Shown one piece after another: positions 9,975-20,619 of a stretch of 64,000 nucleotides of DNA (position 1 is the first letter of the stretch; the number at the start of each line of letters is the position of its first letter). The notes under the pieces were generated by a model that searched no databases, was not told the DNA's origin, and saw nothing but the letters and a program-made list of their open reading frames with translations. The translations under genes and the position numbers were made by a program. The DNA is from Amblyomma americanum (Eukaryota; Arthropoda; Arachnida; Ixodida; Ixodidae), in the NCBI RefSeq assembly GCF_052857255.1, contig NC_135497.1:548557531-548621530 (forward strand), written 5' to 3'.

Positions 9975-10970
9975 CTTCCTTTTTATTAATATTTTATTTA
10001 GAAATACTGCAGACAGCTAGTGCTGCCCAAGCATGAGGGCATTACAATGCTTCGATAACAACTATTCAACTTTTTCCTCGTCAGAACATTAAACAATAAG
10101 GGAGGGAGACAGTTCCACTTTTCAATCGTATGGGGAAGAACGATTTTTGAAATACTGTTGTGCGTGCAAAATATGGCATTATTATTGCAGAATGATTCAG
10201 TCTCACGGACCTGAGCGCTGGGAAAAAAAAACATAATTGTCACTTGATAGGCGAATTTTGTTATAGTACAATAAATAAATAAACTTCAGTCTAGCAATCT
10301 GTCGCTGTATGGAGTGCTTCTAGTTTAATCTTGTTTAACATGTTGGTGACTGAGGAGGACATTTTATAATAAGATAAGATAAATCTGGCAGCGTGACGAT
10401 CAGAGCGCTCTACCTTAATATCTTTAGTGAAATAAGGGTCCTACACAACGAATCCATACTCGAGAACTGGGCGAACAAGTGTACAATATGCTTCATTCTT
10501 TACATTTGACGGGGCACTCTTTAGTTTTCTGCGCAAGGAACAGAGTTTAGCAAATGCTTTGGAAGAAATGTTATTAATGTACTCGGCCCAACTAAGATTA
10601 TTTTTAATTGTTAAGCCTAAGTACTTCACAGGCGAGACTGAATGAATATGCTGATAGCCAATGTCATACGAATGGGACGTTTTTTTTTATTGTGATTGAC
10701 ATACAGACTGTTTTCTGAAAATTAATTTGCATCCCACGCCGTTCGCACCAGTCCCCTAGGTTGCAGATGTTCTCACTGAGTAGGTTCTGGCTGTGATTAT
10801 CATTAACAACTCTGTAGATTAGACAGTCGTTTGCAAATAGTTTAACAACAACAGATTCATCAATCGTGAATGTCGTAGCTTCACCTGATTTGATTCGGGT
10901 GTTCGAAATTACTATTGCCTCTTTGATTTTGTTAGCAGCCATTTTGTAAGGTAAATTGATCACTATTCTT
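9975..10970 (-). pseudogene. LINE reverse transcriptase C-terminal half (CR1/Jockey-like), copy A
   Basis: On the minus strand, from high to low coordinates: the catalytic-box region reads FANDC where F/Y-A-D-D is expected, then WCERRGMQINFQKT, KYLGLTIKNNLSW, SKAFAKLCSLRRKLK and TLVRPVLEYG. After an in-frame stop (gtgtag near 10445) it continues as DPYFTKDIKVERSDRHAARF and ends in a WNCLPP-like motif near 10110. The 3' end has an AATAAAA tail at about 9980. The RT is inactive because of the altered active site, the stops and the missing N-terminal half. Confidence 0.75.
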
Positions 10971-11329
10971 CACGGTTGTACAAATATGTCTCTATTATTT
11001 TTGTTCGGATTCTTGAGGAGTTGACTATACTGTTAGACTGCTTCTTCTACCTTGCTTTGTAGATGTCCCTAATAATTTCCCATCTATTTTGGAATCATCT
11101 TCTGTGTGCGTTCACCCTTTTCCACTCTCTTTATATTTGCGGGCTCCACCAAAAATTGGTTCTTTCTGTTTTGTTAGCTGTTACCTTCGAATGTCTTTGG
11201 ATAAGATTGTTATTATTATATAAGGCGTTGACTATATGTTCAAGTTGATTAACTGCGGCACTGTTGGCTTCAGCTGTATCCTTTAAACACGCACAGTTTT
11301 CTCGCTCTTTAAGAACTTTAAGCTCTCCC
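10971..11329 (-). other. Probable LINE linker remnant, copy A
   Basis: It lies between the endonuclease and RT pieces of the same minus-strand LINE. Parts read as a plausible linker (KGELKVLKERENCACLK near 11290-11340), but the fingers of the RT are absent, so an internal deletion is likely. Counterpart in copy B: 40531-40890. Confidence 0.4.
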
Positions 11330-11790
11330 TTGTGTGTAAGCTTCCTTACTTTTGCCTCTGGTTGATCGAAAAGCTTAATACTTAAATACCTGTGGTCGCC
11401 ATTTGTAAATTTATCTAGAACCTCCCATTATACCAAATAAGACGTCAGCTGTGGAGAAAATATTGTCAAGTCAATCCCGCGTCGTCCATGCTGGACTCGA
11501 ACGTAGGAAAAGTGTTGGGATGATTTAATAATTCCAAGTTCCGGCACTGATAAAATTTTCTATTTCGATTCCCTTGCCGTCGGTCTTATTTCTACCACAA
11601 GCTGAATTCTTGGCGTTGAAATCTCCTCCAGCAAATATGAAGCCATCGCTGTTATAAAATATTCTCTATATTTCTGTTAGTAGAGGTTCTAGGCTTTTTG
11701 TGGGAAGACAGTAGCAAATAATGCATACGATGCTTCTTCCTTCCCAACTAAGTCTTACTGCAGTGATATTATGGATATCTTATAAGGAGA
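11330..11790 (-). pseudogene. LINE AP-type endonuclease fragment, copy A
   Basis: The minus strand encodes ITAVRLSWEGRSIVCI, a stop, and then FAGGDFNAKNSACG around 11600-11640. GDFNAKxxxxG is the hallmark of apurinic-type endonucleases in non-LTR elements. The frame then runs on to further stops. The orientation and spacing fit the RT fragment just to its left, so both probably come from one internally deleted element. Confidence 0.7.
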
Positions 11791-11843
11791 ATTACTATTG
11801 CTGTACTTGGTTGACCCGGAACCGCTATTATTTTATCTTTAAT

Positions 11844-11935
11844 TCATCATCATCATCACCACCATCAGCCTGACTACGCCTACTGCAGGGTAGTAAATGC
11901 CTCTCCCATTTATCTCCAATTAGCCCTGTTCCTGA
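11844..11935 (-). repeat. LINE 3' end with (GAT)n tail, copy A
   Basis: The plus strand begins with CATCATCATCATCACCACCA and then 'gcctgactacgcctactgcaggg', ending in 'atctccaattagccctgtt'. Read on the minus strand this is a retroposon 3' end with a (GAT)n tail, a form I recall as very common in ticks and some other arthropods. Only the end is present. Confidence 0.55.
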
Positions 11936-12219
11936 AGAAGAGACCGGTCTTGTTTTAGCTGCTTTCAGGGCGTACTTCAGGGCGTACTTCATGCCTGCAA
12001 AAGGGTTGAGCACATACTCTACCTTCACTGGCTGCAGTCTCAAAAAAGCCCGAACATAGAACAAATCCGCCCACAAAAATATATTAGAACATTCGCTGTT
12101 TTGCCTTTTGTCGTAGCACGCAATGTACGATACCATGATATAACCTCACACACATGAAATGCGAAATGCAAAAGCTTATCAGTGCTCGCGAGAAGAGGAT
12201 TTCATAAGGACTTTAATAC

Positions 12220-12403
12220 TGTTCTGTCTTCGTCATGCTAGAGTGCTGCGGGTGCGCCGAACACTTCCATTCCTTCTTTCCGCTCCCACTTCCGTTTACA
12301 CATCAGGGGATAAAAGCCATCACACGCCCCAAATACACGTCTTCTATGTTCGAGCTGTCAGTGCCTAGTAACTGTCCTGGCCGCAGGCCGTGGCTATGCA
12401 ACA
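12220..12403 (+). repeat. Gypsy 5' LTR, copy A
   Basis: Starts TGTTCTGTC and ends GCAACA. It contains a TATA-like GATAAAAG near 12310. The AATAAA seen in the 3' LTR is changed here to AATACA. It is longer than the 3' LTR by about 20 bp near 12364-12383. Confidence 0.8.
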
Positions 12404-12488
12404 CTGGCGACGAGGATGGGATATTCCACAGTCGGTGAAAGTAGACCCGGAATCGGCATCCGCGAAGGCAGCCTCACAGACGACAAGC

Positions 12489-13188
12489 ATGACTCATCAT
12501 ATGCTACCTGCATTCAACGAAGATACAGACAAGTGGAAGCCGTATCTCTATAAAGCAGATGCCTACATTGAAGCTAACGAAATCACCGATTAGGCCAAGA
12601 AGAGAGCACTGCTCGTGGCAGCATTGAGCACACAAACCGTGGAAGTATTAGCCGTCAAGGTCGCACTGCGAGCCCCAAAAGCTTTGAGCTTCGAGCAAGA
12701 GCTCGAGGTGCTGAGCGAGTACTATGACCCGAAGCGACATGAAATAGCTGAGAGTTTCAAGTTTTTTAATCGCTCCCAGATGGAAGGGGAATATGTCACG
12801 TAGTTCTTGGTGGAAATACGGCACATAGCCGATGACTGCAATTTTGGCAACGCCCTGGAGCGGATGCTCAGGGATCGTATTGTGTGCGGTGTTCGGTCGA
12901 GGGCCCTACAGAAGCTATTACTTGGAAAGGCCGACATCACGATAGCGGAGGCTGAAGCGCTCGCAATTTCGGTTGAAACTGCTGAAAATGACGCTTTGAA
13001 AATGTCATCAGAGCCAAAGGCTCTATTGAAATTTCATGCAGCTCGAAAAACGCCCTCCGGGGAATACAGAAAGGCTGAAGAGCATCTGTAATGCGGAAGG
13101 TATGGCAGCTCGAAACACGACGATGTCAGTTGCGGATGAGCAAGTGCGTTGTTGTCGCTGTAGGCGGCGGGGACACCTTGCTAGGAAA
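12489..13188 (+). pseudogene. Gypsy gag, disrupted, copy A
   Basis: The frame from ATG 12489 reads as a retrotransposon capsid-like protein (WKPYLYKADAYIEAN, LSEYYDPKRHEIAESFKFF). It ends in a CX2CX4HX4C zinc knuckle (about 13147-13188). There is a stop at 12591-12593 (TAG, private to copy A), a shared stop at 12801-12803, and a TAA at 13090 before the knuckle, which lies in a different frame. Confidence 0.75.
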
Positions 13189-13219
13189 TGTTAAAGCCAC
13201 CCTAACCGCTGAAGGTTAG

Positions 13220-14600
13220 CTGCCAGAGCGATGCAAACAGTTGCACTGGGAATAACGGAAACCACGCCAATGGACGATGGCAGTGACGAAGTCCACGTTA
13301 GGAAATTGGTTTCGGAGCGTAAAATCTTCTCGAGCCGCCAATACGCCACTCATTTATATGGAGCGGCGTTCAATTAGCAATGGAAGTCGACACCTGGTCG
13401 CCAGTATGTCATTTCTAAGGAACAGTACAGGAAGCATCAAAACCATTGGCCTGCCTAGAAGCCGTCACGTGTGAAGTTGTGCTACGCAGTGCGGTTTGCG
13501 GTGCTAGGTGATCTGACATTCCGTGTCGACTTCAGAGACGTGCTCGTGGACTGTCCCCTCATGGTGTTCGACTGCGAAGGGCCAAGCCTATGCGGAAGAG
13601 ACCTGCTGACGCTGCAGGACAACGCTGGCGCTCCGGTGCTACATTTGACTCCGGCCTGCGGAGCCACAGAAACCAGCGAAACGGACACCTGCAAGATTAA
13701 ATCCATTTTCTCAGACTACCAGGACGTCTTCACCACGGAGCTCGGCCTAATGAAGGGTCCTCCAGCGAGCCTGCGCCTCAAAGATGAAGCAATACCAAAG
13801 TTTTGTAAGGCGAGACCCTTCCTTATGCCCTACGCGACAAGGTAGCTTTGGTGCTAGACCGACTCGTTTCCCTTGGCGTCTTATCGCCAGTCAGCCATTA
13901 GGATTAGGCAACGTTATAGCGCCGGTGCTAAAGAAAGATGGATCGGTACGGATTTGTGGCAATGTTAAAGCTACATTGAACCCTGTTTGCGCAATCGAAA
14001 TATATCCTATTCGTGTAATCGAGGATATGTTCGCAGTTTTAAGTGGCAGTGAATGATTCAGCACCCTCGACTTGCGAGACGCTTGCAGTCAGGTACCTCG
14101 AAGTCGCACGCAAACTCTGCGTCATCAATACCCAAAACGGCTTATTTTGCTATAATAGACTTCCGTTCGGAATATCGACTGCGCCGTCGATTTCGCACAG
14201 AAAAATCGACACGATTATCAGTGGTCTACCCGGCGTGCAAGCCTACATTGATGATGTAATCGTATCCGAGAAGAAAGGCGATAACGGAGAGCGATTGAAA
14301 GTCGTCTTAGAGCGTTTTCGGGATCATGGAGTGAAGTTGCGGTATGACAAATGCAAATTTCGACAACAAGCTGTTATATACCTCGGACATCACATTGAAG
14401 GCGAGTGCCTCTATTCAATCGAAAGCAACGTGAAAGCTATTATGCACACACCTTTTCCACGGAGCGTGACCGAACGGCGGTCATTTATCGGAATGTTGAC
14501 GTTCGACGCGAAATTTTTTCCAAACATGTCAACGTACCTAGCACCGCTGTATCAATTAACTATTGGGGAAAAACGCTCGGTGGCAATGGAAAGCACCGCA
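13220..14600 (+). pseudogene. Gypsy protease and reverse transcriptase, frameshifted, copy A
   Basis: The protease region reads MEVDTWSPV where the aspartic protease motif DTG-A is expected, so the active site is lost. Copy A also has one A fewer in an A run near 13320. RT parts appear in several frames: FTTELGLMKGPP, VIAPVLKKDGSVRICG, then YIDDVIV (14245-14265; Y-x-D-D catalytic box) and KCKFRQQAVIYLGHHIE. At least three frame breaks separate them. Confidence 0.75.
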
Positions 14601-14607
14601 AAAAGTT

Positions 14608-14740
14608 GCCATCAAGGAATCCACGTCATCGTCATGATTCCCATGTAATTCATTGTTAACCGCTGTTATTGCGCCCTCTCCTCATGTAATGTCCCGTCAG
14701 GGACCCTTGAGGTTCAAATAAATAAAATAAAATAAAAGTT
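14608..14740 (+). mobile_element. LINE 3'-end fragment nested in Gypsy pol, with AAAAGTT target duplication, copy A
   Basis: About 126 bp ending in an (AAATA/AAAT)n tail interrupts pol between RT and RNase H. The 7-bp repeat AAAAGTT lies at 14601-14607 and again at 14734-14740. The 'cccgtcagggacccttgagg' wording just before the tail resembles other LINE 3' ends. It is too short to hold a coding region. Confidence 0.75.
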
Positions 14741-15308
14741 TGATGCAGCGAAAGAACGTCTGAAAAATGCTCGAGTGCTTGTACATTTCGACTGTACAAA
14801 TGAACTCAAGCTAGAGTGTGATGCGTCGTCGCTAGGGGTCGGAGCAGTTCAATTTCATTCTAGCAACAACGTACATAGACCTATTGGTTTTCGCTCAAGA
14901 ACACTGACCGAAGCAGAGCGGAACTACTCCCAGTTAGAATGTGATGTGTTGGCGCTGATTTTCGGTGTAACAAAATTCCGGGACTATCTTCTAGGTCGTG
15001 AATTTACGTTGGTCACGGATGATCAACCTCTCGTCAGCCCTCTGAGACCTGACCGCCAGACACCGACTATGACGGCTGCGCGAATTCAACGCTGGGCACT
15101 GTACCTCGGAGGCTACAATTACAAGCTTCAGTATGTTCCTGGGAAACAACTACTCAACTCGGATGCTCTCAGCAGACTGACACAGCAGACCACCAGAGAC
15201 AGAGGTGAAGGTGAGCCCCCGGAGTACGTCCTTCCACTCAAAAGCTTAGATGAAGGTGTGGTCTCAACGCGTGAACTGAAGAATCTAACGAATGTCGACT
15301 CGAAATTG
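14741..15308 (+). pseudogene. Gypsy RNase H region, open but separated, copy A
   Basis: An uninterrupted frame follows the nested LINE fragment: LECDASSLGVGAV (first RNase H Asp), RTLTEAERNYSQLECDVLALIFG (catalytic Glu), VTDDQPLV (Asp), then the connecting region YVPGKQLLNSDALSRL. It is cut at about 15308 by the next nested LINE. It has no start of its own. Confidence 0.8.
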
Positions 15309-15825
15309 CTTAAGAGAGAGAGAGATCACTTTATTTGCACCCGTCAAAGAGTATGGGTGATCGGGTGAGACGCAGCTCCCCCTTTCACCTTCACCGTATG
15401 CCTCCCCCCTAGACGTCGGCCGGAATCAGTTGACTTCCGGCGGCGGCCTGGGCTTGACCGATGACATGTTTCTGGACTTGTCCTTCCTGGCTATGGAAGA
15501 AGGAACCCCATGACTCATTGTTTCCATGTAGACCATGTAGCGCTGGTCAAGACCACAGCATGTGATTTAGGGTCGCTATGCTTTCAGTTTTTGCATTTGG
15601 AAGAGTGCACCTCAGGATGCCATTTGTGTAGGACATACAGGTTTGGAAAGGTACCCGTCTGCAGTTTTCGCCAGATTACTTCTTCCTTCTTTGTGAGAGA
15701 TGTACGGGGGGGGGGGGCAGGGTTCTCCTCCCCATTCTTTAGTGTTCTAGAATTTCACTGTATCGTAAGGTTCAACATTGCGTGTCGCGCGGTTGGCCAC
15801 CAAGCAGGGCAAACATAAAGCCCGA
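15309..15825 (-). mobile_element. 5'-truncated LINE C-terminal fragment nested in Gypsy pol, copy A
   Basis: On the minus strand the fragment encodes a zinc-ribbon-like LINE end (TLNHMLWS, then W, Q and AA-rich HVIGQAQAAAG) and a 3' UTR with AATAAA followed by a (TC)n tail at 15311-15323. Gypsy reading resumes to the right with LSLAHDLVYWG. A G run near 15706 varies between copies. I could not define a target duplication. Confidence 0.6.
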
Positions 15826-15835
15826 TTTAGCACTT

Positions 15836-16978
15836 TATTATGAGCGTAGACTAGAACTGTCCTTGGCCCATGACCTCGTATACTGGGGCAATCGCGTCGT
15901 CATACACAGTGACGCCAGATAGCGCTACCTGCAACTTCTTCACGAAACCCACAAAGGATCATCGGCTATGAAAGCCGTGGCACGCTCCCTATTTTGGTGG
16001 CCAGGTCTTGACCGCGACTTAGAGTAGCGCGCGGCCAATTGTGGAAATTGAATAGCAAATTTACTTATGCCACCGGCTGCACCTCCCCTAGAATGTCCGA
16101 AGACTGAAGAACGGTGGTATCGGATCCAAATCGACTTCGCAGGACCCGTAACTGGGAAGATGATCCTGGTTGTAGTGGACGCGCACTCCAAATGGATCAA
16201 AGCGATTCCTGTGAAGCATGCAAACGTAGAAAGCATAATAAAGGCTCTGAGGAGCATGTTTGCCCGCTTTGGTGTGCCACGTACAACGGCACACACTTCA
16301 AGTGTAAGGCATTTTCCACATTTACAGCAAAAAACATTACGAACCTGTGCACAGCACCTTTTCACACAGAGTCAAACTGCAGCTGCTGAAAGGGCGGAGC
16401 GAACGATAAAGGATGGTATTCAGAAAATAAAGGGTGGCGATCTCGACGAGAAATTGGTACGGCTGCTGTTCAATTATAGACGAACACCTGTGAAGACTGG
16501 GAAATCACCTTCAGAGATGCTCCTCGGGTATCAAATAAGATCGCGTCTAGACACCTGCTTCCCTGTGAATGTTGCAGGTCCAACTGAGGGGAGCCACGAC
16601 TGGACACGGCCGCCAGACAGCAGCTTGTACGTCCGCAATTACGGACAGGGAGAGAAGTGGATCCCTGGTCATGTCAAATCGGCGACAGGAGCACGGATGG
16701 TAACCGTAGAGCCTCCCACTGCAATCGTCAAGCGGCAAGTCGATCAGGTGCGCCGCCGCTCGGATTCATCACCAAGGTTTCCGGTCACCGATACGACTGC
16801 TCGTGGTCCAGGGCCCAGCCAGACGAAAGGACCCTGCACGGCGGCCAATGTAACCACTCCCTTGGAAGCGGCCGCCCCAGATTATTCTCCTGATAGAGCC
16901 CAAATTGCGGGCAATAACATTCAACCTCGCACCTCTCTTCTCCCACCTACCTTGAGTCCGGCCGAAGCTTCGCAGTAA
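15836..16978 (+). pseudogene. Gypsy integrase, disrupted, copy A
   Basis: The N-terminal part reads HETHKGSSAMKAVARSLFWWPGLDRDLE, then stops. The core follows from 16067: IDFAGPV (first catalytic Asp), VVVDAHSKWIKA, FGVPRT. The usual S-D-N-G block that carries the second Asp is reduced, and the frame shifts there. The reading returns as AERAERTIKDGIQ (catalytic Glu) and LLFNYRRTPVKTGKSPSEMLLG. The C-terminus is Pro/Ser-rich. It is inactive. Confidence 0.78.
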
Positions 16979-17046
16979 GTCCTGCGCCGGTCAACGAGGC
17001 AGCGGAAGCCAGTGCAACGGTTCCATTTTGGAGGAGAGGGTAGAGT

Positions 17047-17211
17047 TGTCTTCGTCATGCTAGAGTGCTGTGCGTGCGCCGAACACTTCAATTCCTTCTT
17101 TCCGCTACCACTTCCCTTCACACTTCAGGTGATAAAAGCCATCGCACGCCCCAAATAAACGTCTTCTATGTCCGAGCTGTCTGTGACTTTCCAGGCCGTG
17201 GCTAAGCAACA
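17047..17211 (+). repeat. Gypsy 3' LTR, copy A
   Basis: Matches the 5' LTR from TGTCTTCGTCATGC to GCAACA. It carries GATAAAAG and a polyadenylation signal AATAAA at 17154-17159. The extreme left edge is uncertain by a few bases. Confidence 0.8.
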
Positions 17212-17216
17212 AATAC

Positions 17217-20200
17217 ATTGTATGGTTAGTCTGATTTGGCATGTTTGCATTTTCCTGCAACACCTGCCTTGCAACCGCACGTTGCTAGGACCAGGTGCCT
17301 GGTCTATATGACAGCTGTGTAAGAAAGAGGAACCGATAAAACTTTTCGAAGGCGCCGAGACGCATGTTCGCGCGATGCACCTGGCCGACACTTCGCGCCA
17401 GTTTCCGCTAAAATTTCTTTCAAATCGTGAACAAGGCGTGGTTAAAAAACCTTCATGCTTTAAGCCAGGTTACCTCCTTCAAGAAAACTTGTCAGTCCAA
17501 AAGCTGTCAGAACCAAGTTTCTATGTGTCTTGGGAAGAGGCAGTCATTCGAGGAAGATTCGTGGAGGCCACGGCAACTTGCAGGCTTCAAAGCAGTCGCT
17601 CGACAAATGTCTGCGCTCTGTTGCTTCGAGCATCTCGGGCATACGATGGAATTGTTGCAGACTCTGCTCACGTGACCCATCCCCATGCACCTCCTGCACT
17701 GTAGCGGCTTCGGAACGATAGGCCGAACTTACTGTCGAAAATGCCCAAGCTTCAAGTATAATGGTATACATTCAACCTCGAAGGTCAGCTTGATGCATTT
17801 ATACCTGGCAAGGAACATAGGTAAATCGGCATCACATATGGCACTGTCACCGTTGCAGATTACGCCAGACGTAGTGCCGCTGCCTTGGAGTGGGCGTACA
17901 TACTATTGTCGAGTTTGGCGATGGCGATCAATATTTCTAGGACGTCCCACCCCTTGGCAACAATGGCAATAACACTTTTATAGGGTTTTATTCTCACGTC
18001 TTCGACCCCTCCCTGTACGAGGCTTTCCAGAGATATAGAGGTGCCTGACTGTTCTGAACGTTTAGGAGGACGGGTTGTTCATGTGTCACAAGCGAGACTG
18101 TTTGCGCCGGGGCACTTCGCGCCCACTTCACCTTTGACGGGCTTCATTAGGACGACTTGGATTGTCTGCGCAGTCTGCGCTTGGCCTTTCATAACGACCG
18201 CTACGAACCCGGCATCCGTCGAGGAGTCATCACTTGGCACAGAGTACACCAGTGTCCTGGCTGCTAGAATCCCTCATGTGGCAGATTTGCTTTCTCTGGA
18301 AGGCAGTTGCCGACCCACCAGGTTCTAAGGTAGGCCCAGCGGCCTCCACTTCCATCGCCGGGGCAAAAGGGAGCGGCGCCTCCTTGGTAATTTGCCCAAA
18401 TACATTTAAAATGGTGTATCGAAGGCAGCGTTCTGATAAAAAACAACTTCGTCTTCCTCATACTGACATGAGCTACCCTGTGTGGGGGAATGAGAATAGT
18501 CTTAGTTGCAAACAATCGCTATTTCAAGGAGGGCTTGCTGCGATTGTGTGACCAGCGTCTTGTATTGTCTAGTACAGCGAATGTCTTAAATATAAAGGTT
18601 TCCGGAAACCCTCCAGCTAGTGTCACACCTGTAGCATAGTAGCAAGCGTAACTGATTCCCACCGGTGGGTGCAACAAGCACCTTGCTCTATCGAGCCCAA
18701 GTTGGATACGTGCAGGCTTGGTCGGGGTGGTTGCTGACACTTGCACGGCTCTTTGCGTTTATAAGGCGGGAGCTGGACTTTACTTTGCTTTACTTCCCAC
18801 GAGTTAACCCTATCGGACGAGTTAACCACGTCCTATCCTGTACGGCACCCATAAAATAAATACGTATTTCTGCGCAAGAGACGCATATATACAGTACGCT
18901 GTACTTGACAGGACCGGGAAATATGCAGCGGAGTACCACGTATGTGGCACTGCACCTCGCTATGCTGGGGAAAGCACCACCACGGTGCTTTTATTTTTCC
19001 AGCATTCTGCCTGCAGCGCATACATGTTCATTAATTGATTACTGTCTGCCCATGTTGTTGCTGTTGGATTAGAAGCAATGGCACATGTTTGGTGGTTTAA
19101 ACAGGAGAAAAAGTCATCCAGACTTATCTCAAGCTGCTCATAAATAAAAATTGAGCATTTTGGGGAAACGAAAAACAAATTTTTAGAGGTTTTAAGAAGA
19201 TTGGAATGAGACCATGTATTGGTGTAGTATGGTCGCAACTTTCGCCTTTTTTTCCCCAGAGGCATAAGGATTTGTGGGGGCTTTGAGTCTGCTTTGCGGA
19301 ATTGTCCGCGCTGTACGTGCCTTTTAATGGTGTGCCACAAATGATTAGTGTTGCAGTCACGTGGCAAGATAAGAAAACGGGACAATGAACAGTTGGCGCC
19401 ATCTAGGTCCTTTTGCTACGGGAAGGTATACCAATTCATTATACGCCTCGCGATCATGTGACACAAGTGGGGACCATGGGATTACGTGCCGACGTTGTCA
19501 CGTGCTCGCGCCATCATTGGGTCGCACTTTGGTCGGTGTTCCGGAATTTTTAACTACCCAGGAGAGTAACAGTGTTGTGAGTTCTTTGCGGGTATCTTTA
19601 TAATTTTCGACTTCTTTTTGCCCGGTGGCTAAAAATTTATAAAATACTGCACTTTTTAATCCCAATGCAATAGGCAGAGACCCTTAAGACACAGTCGACG
19701 ACGAAGTTGACAGCAGTGCGGACAGCGCGAGGTTGTGCGAAACCCGAGATTTATCGGATCTCTTGCATTCTCGCTGAGAAGAAGTTGATATGATTTGCAG
19801 ATCATGTATGAGTCCGCGATATGCAACGAATTTACAGTCAGTGTCTCCATATCGCGTTCCTTCCATAATGCCTTCACTGTGCGACGATATGCCTGTCTCC
19901 GAATAGCGGGAGAACCGCGTGAAGTGTCCTGAACCTTAGCAGCCTATCAACGAAGAGACCCCGCCAGTTGCCCGTATAGAGAATAACGTCAATCGAAACC
20001 CTCAGTTAACTCTCTGCACGGAGCCGGACGTGTTAAGGAGCGACAGGCTCGGCTGCGCTGAATGCAGTACTCATGGCAGCATTCGCCGCAACTGAGCCAT
20101 GCTGTTCCTCGAAATGTAGGCAAGGCCACAGTCAGGACCCTGTGATAGATGGAGCACGGACAAAGAAAGTGATTTCTAAGAACTTCGGCGACAGGCAAGA

Positions 20201-20619
20201 GGATGTCGACCAGACTGTCCTCACTATAGTCGTCGTCGCGCGCTATCTGATGTTGGGGCAGTGGCGTACATTGCGAGGAGGAGGAGGAGTGGTTTTAGTG
20301 AGCGCCGCCTGATGTCGCTACGTGCGCGCCAATCCAATAGAAGAAGAAAAGTAGCAAAAACGTACTTTGCTACTCGCTTAGCTGCGACTTCTGTCATTTC
20401 CATGCTCATAATTACTAATATACCCCATAGTACATGTCTCTAAAGCACCCTTTTAAGACAACACCGTATTCACTAGACGCGCCTTTGCTCATTCCAAATC
20501 ATTTAGCTGGCGTGGTTTTGTGATGTAACCTTGAGCGTTGTTAATCTGGACAAATGTGCGGGCCTTTGGCATTGGAACTGGACATCAGCGCCTTTGTTTC
20601 ATGCGAGTGTGAAATGGCC
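17217..20619. other. Large unassigned block, copy A
   Basis: No domain is recognised. A plus-strand frame (17375-17704) continues into longer reading in copy B. A frame near 17695-17750 has clustered Cys (CSGFG...YCRKCP) that could be a degenerate zinc knuckle. An 18-bp segment near 18668, capable of a small GGTGC/GCACC hairpin, is absent from copy B. A GGA-repeat run (gaggaggaggagg) lies at about 20276-20289. It may be another decayed element. Confidence 0.4.

Larger units (their letters stand above)
12220..17211 (+). mobile_element. Ty3/Gypsy LTR retrotransposon, complete outline but dead, copy A
   Basis: The 4,992-bp element has short LTRs (12220-12403 and about 17047-17211) and is flanked by the 5-bp duplication AATAC (12215-12219 and 17212-17216). 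A possible primer-binding site (CTGGCGACGAGG) follows the 5' LTR, and a purine tract (about 17030-17045) precedes the 3' LTR. Order inside: gag with a CCHC knuckle, protease, RT, RNase H, integrase, which is the Ty3/Gypsy order. There is no env. Two LINE fragments are nested in pol, at 14608-14740 and about 15309-15830. The LTRs differ at many sites (roughly 10% by eye), so the insertion is old. Confidence 0.88.
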
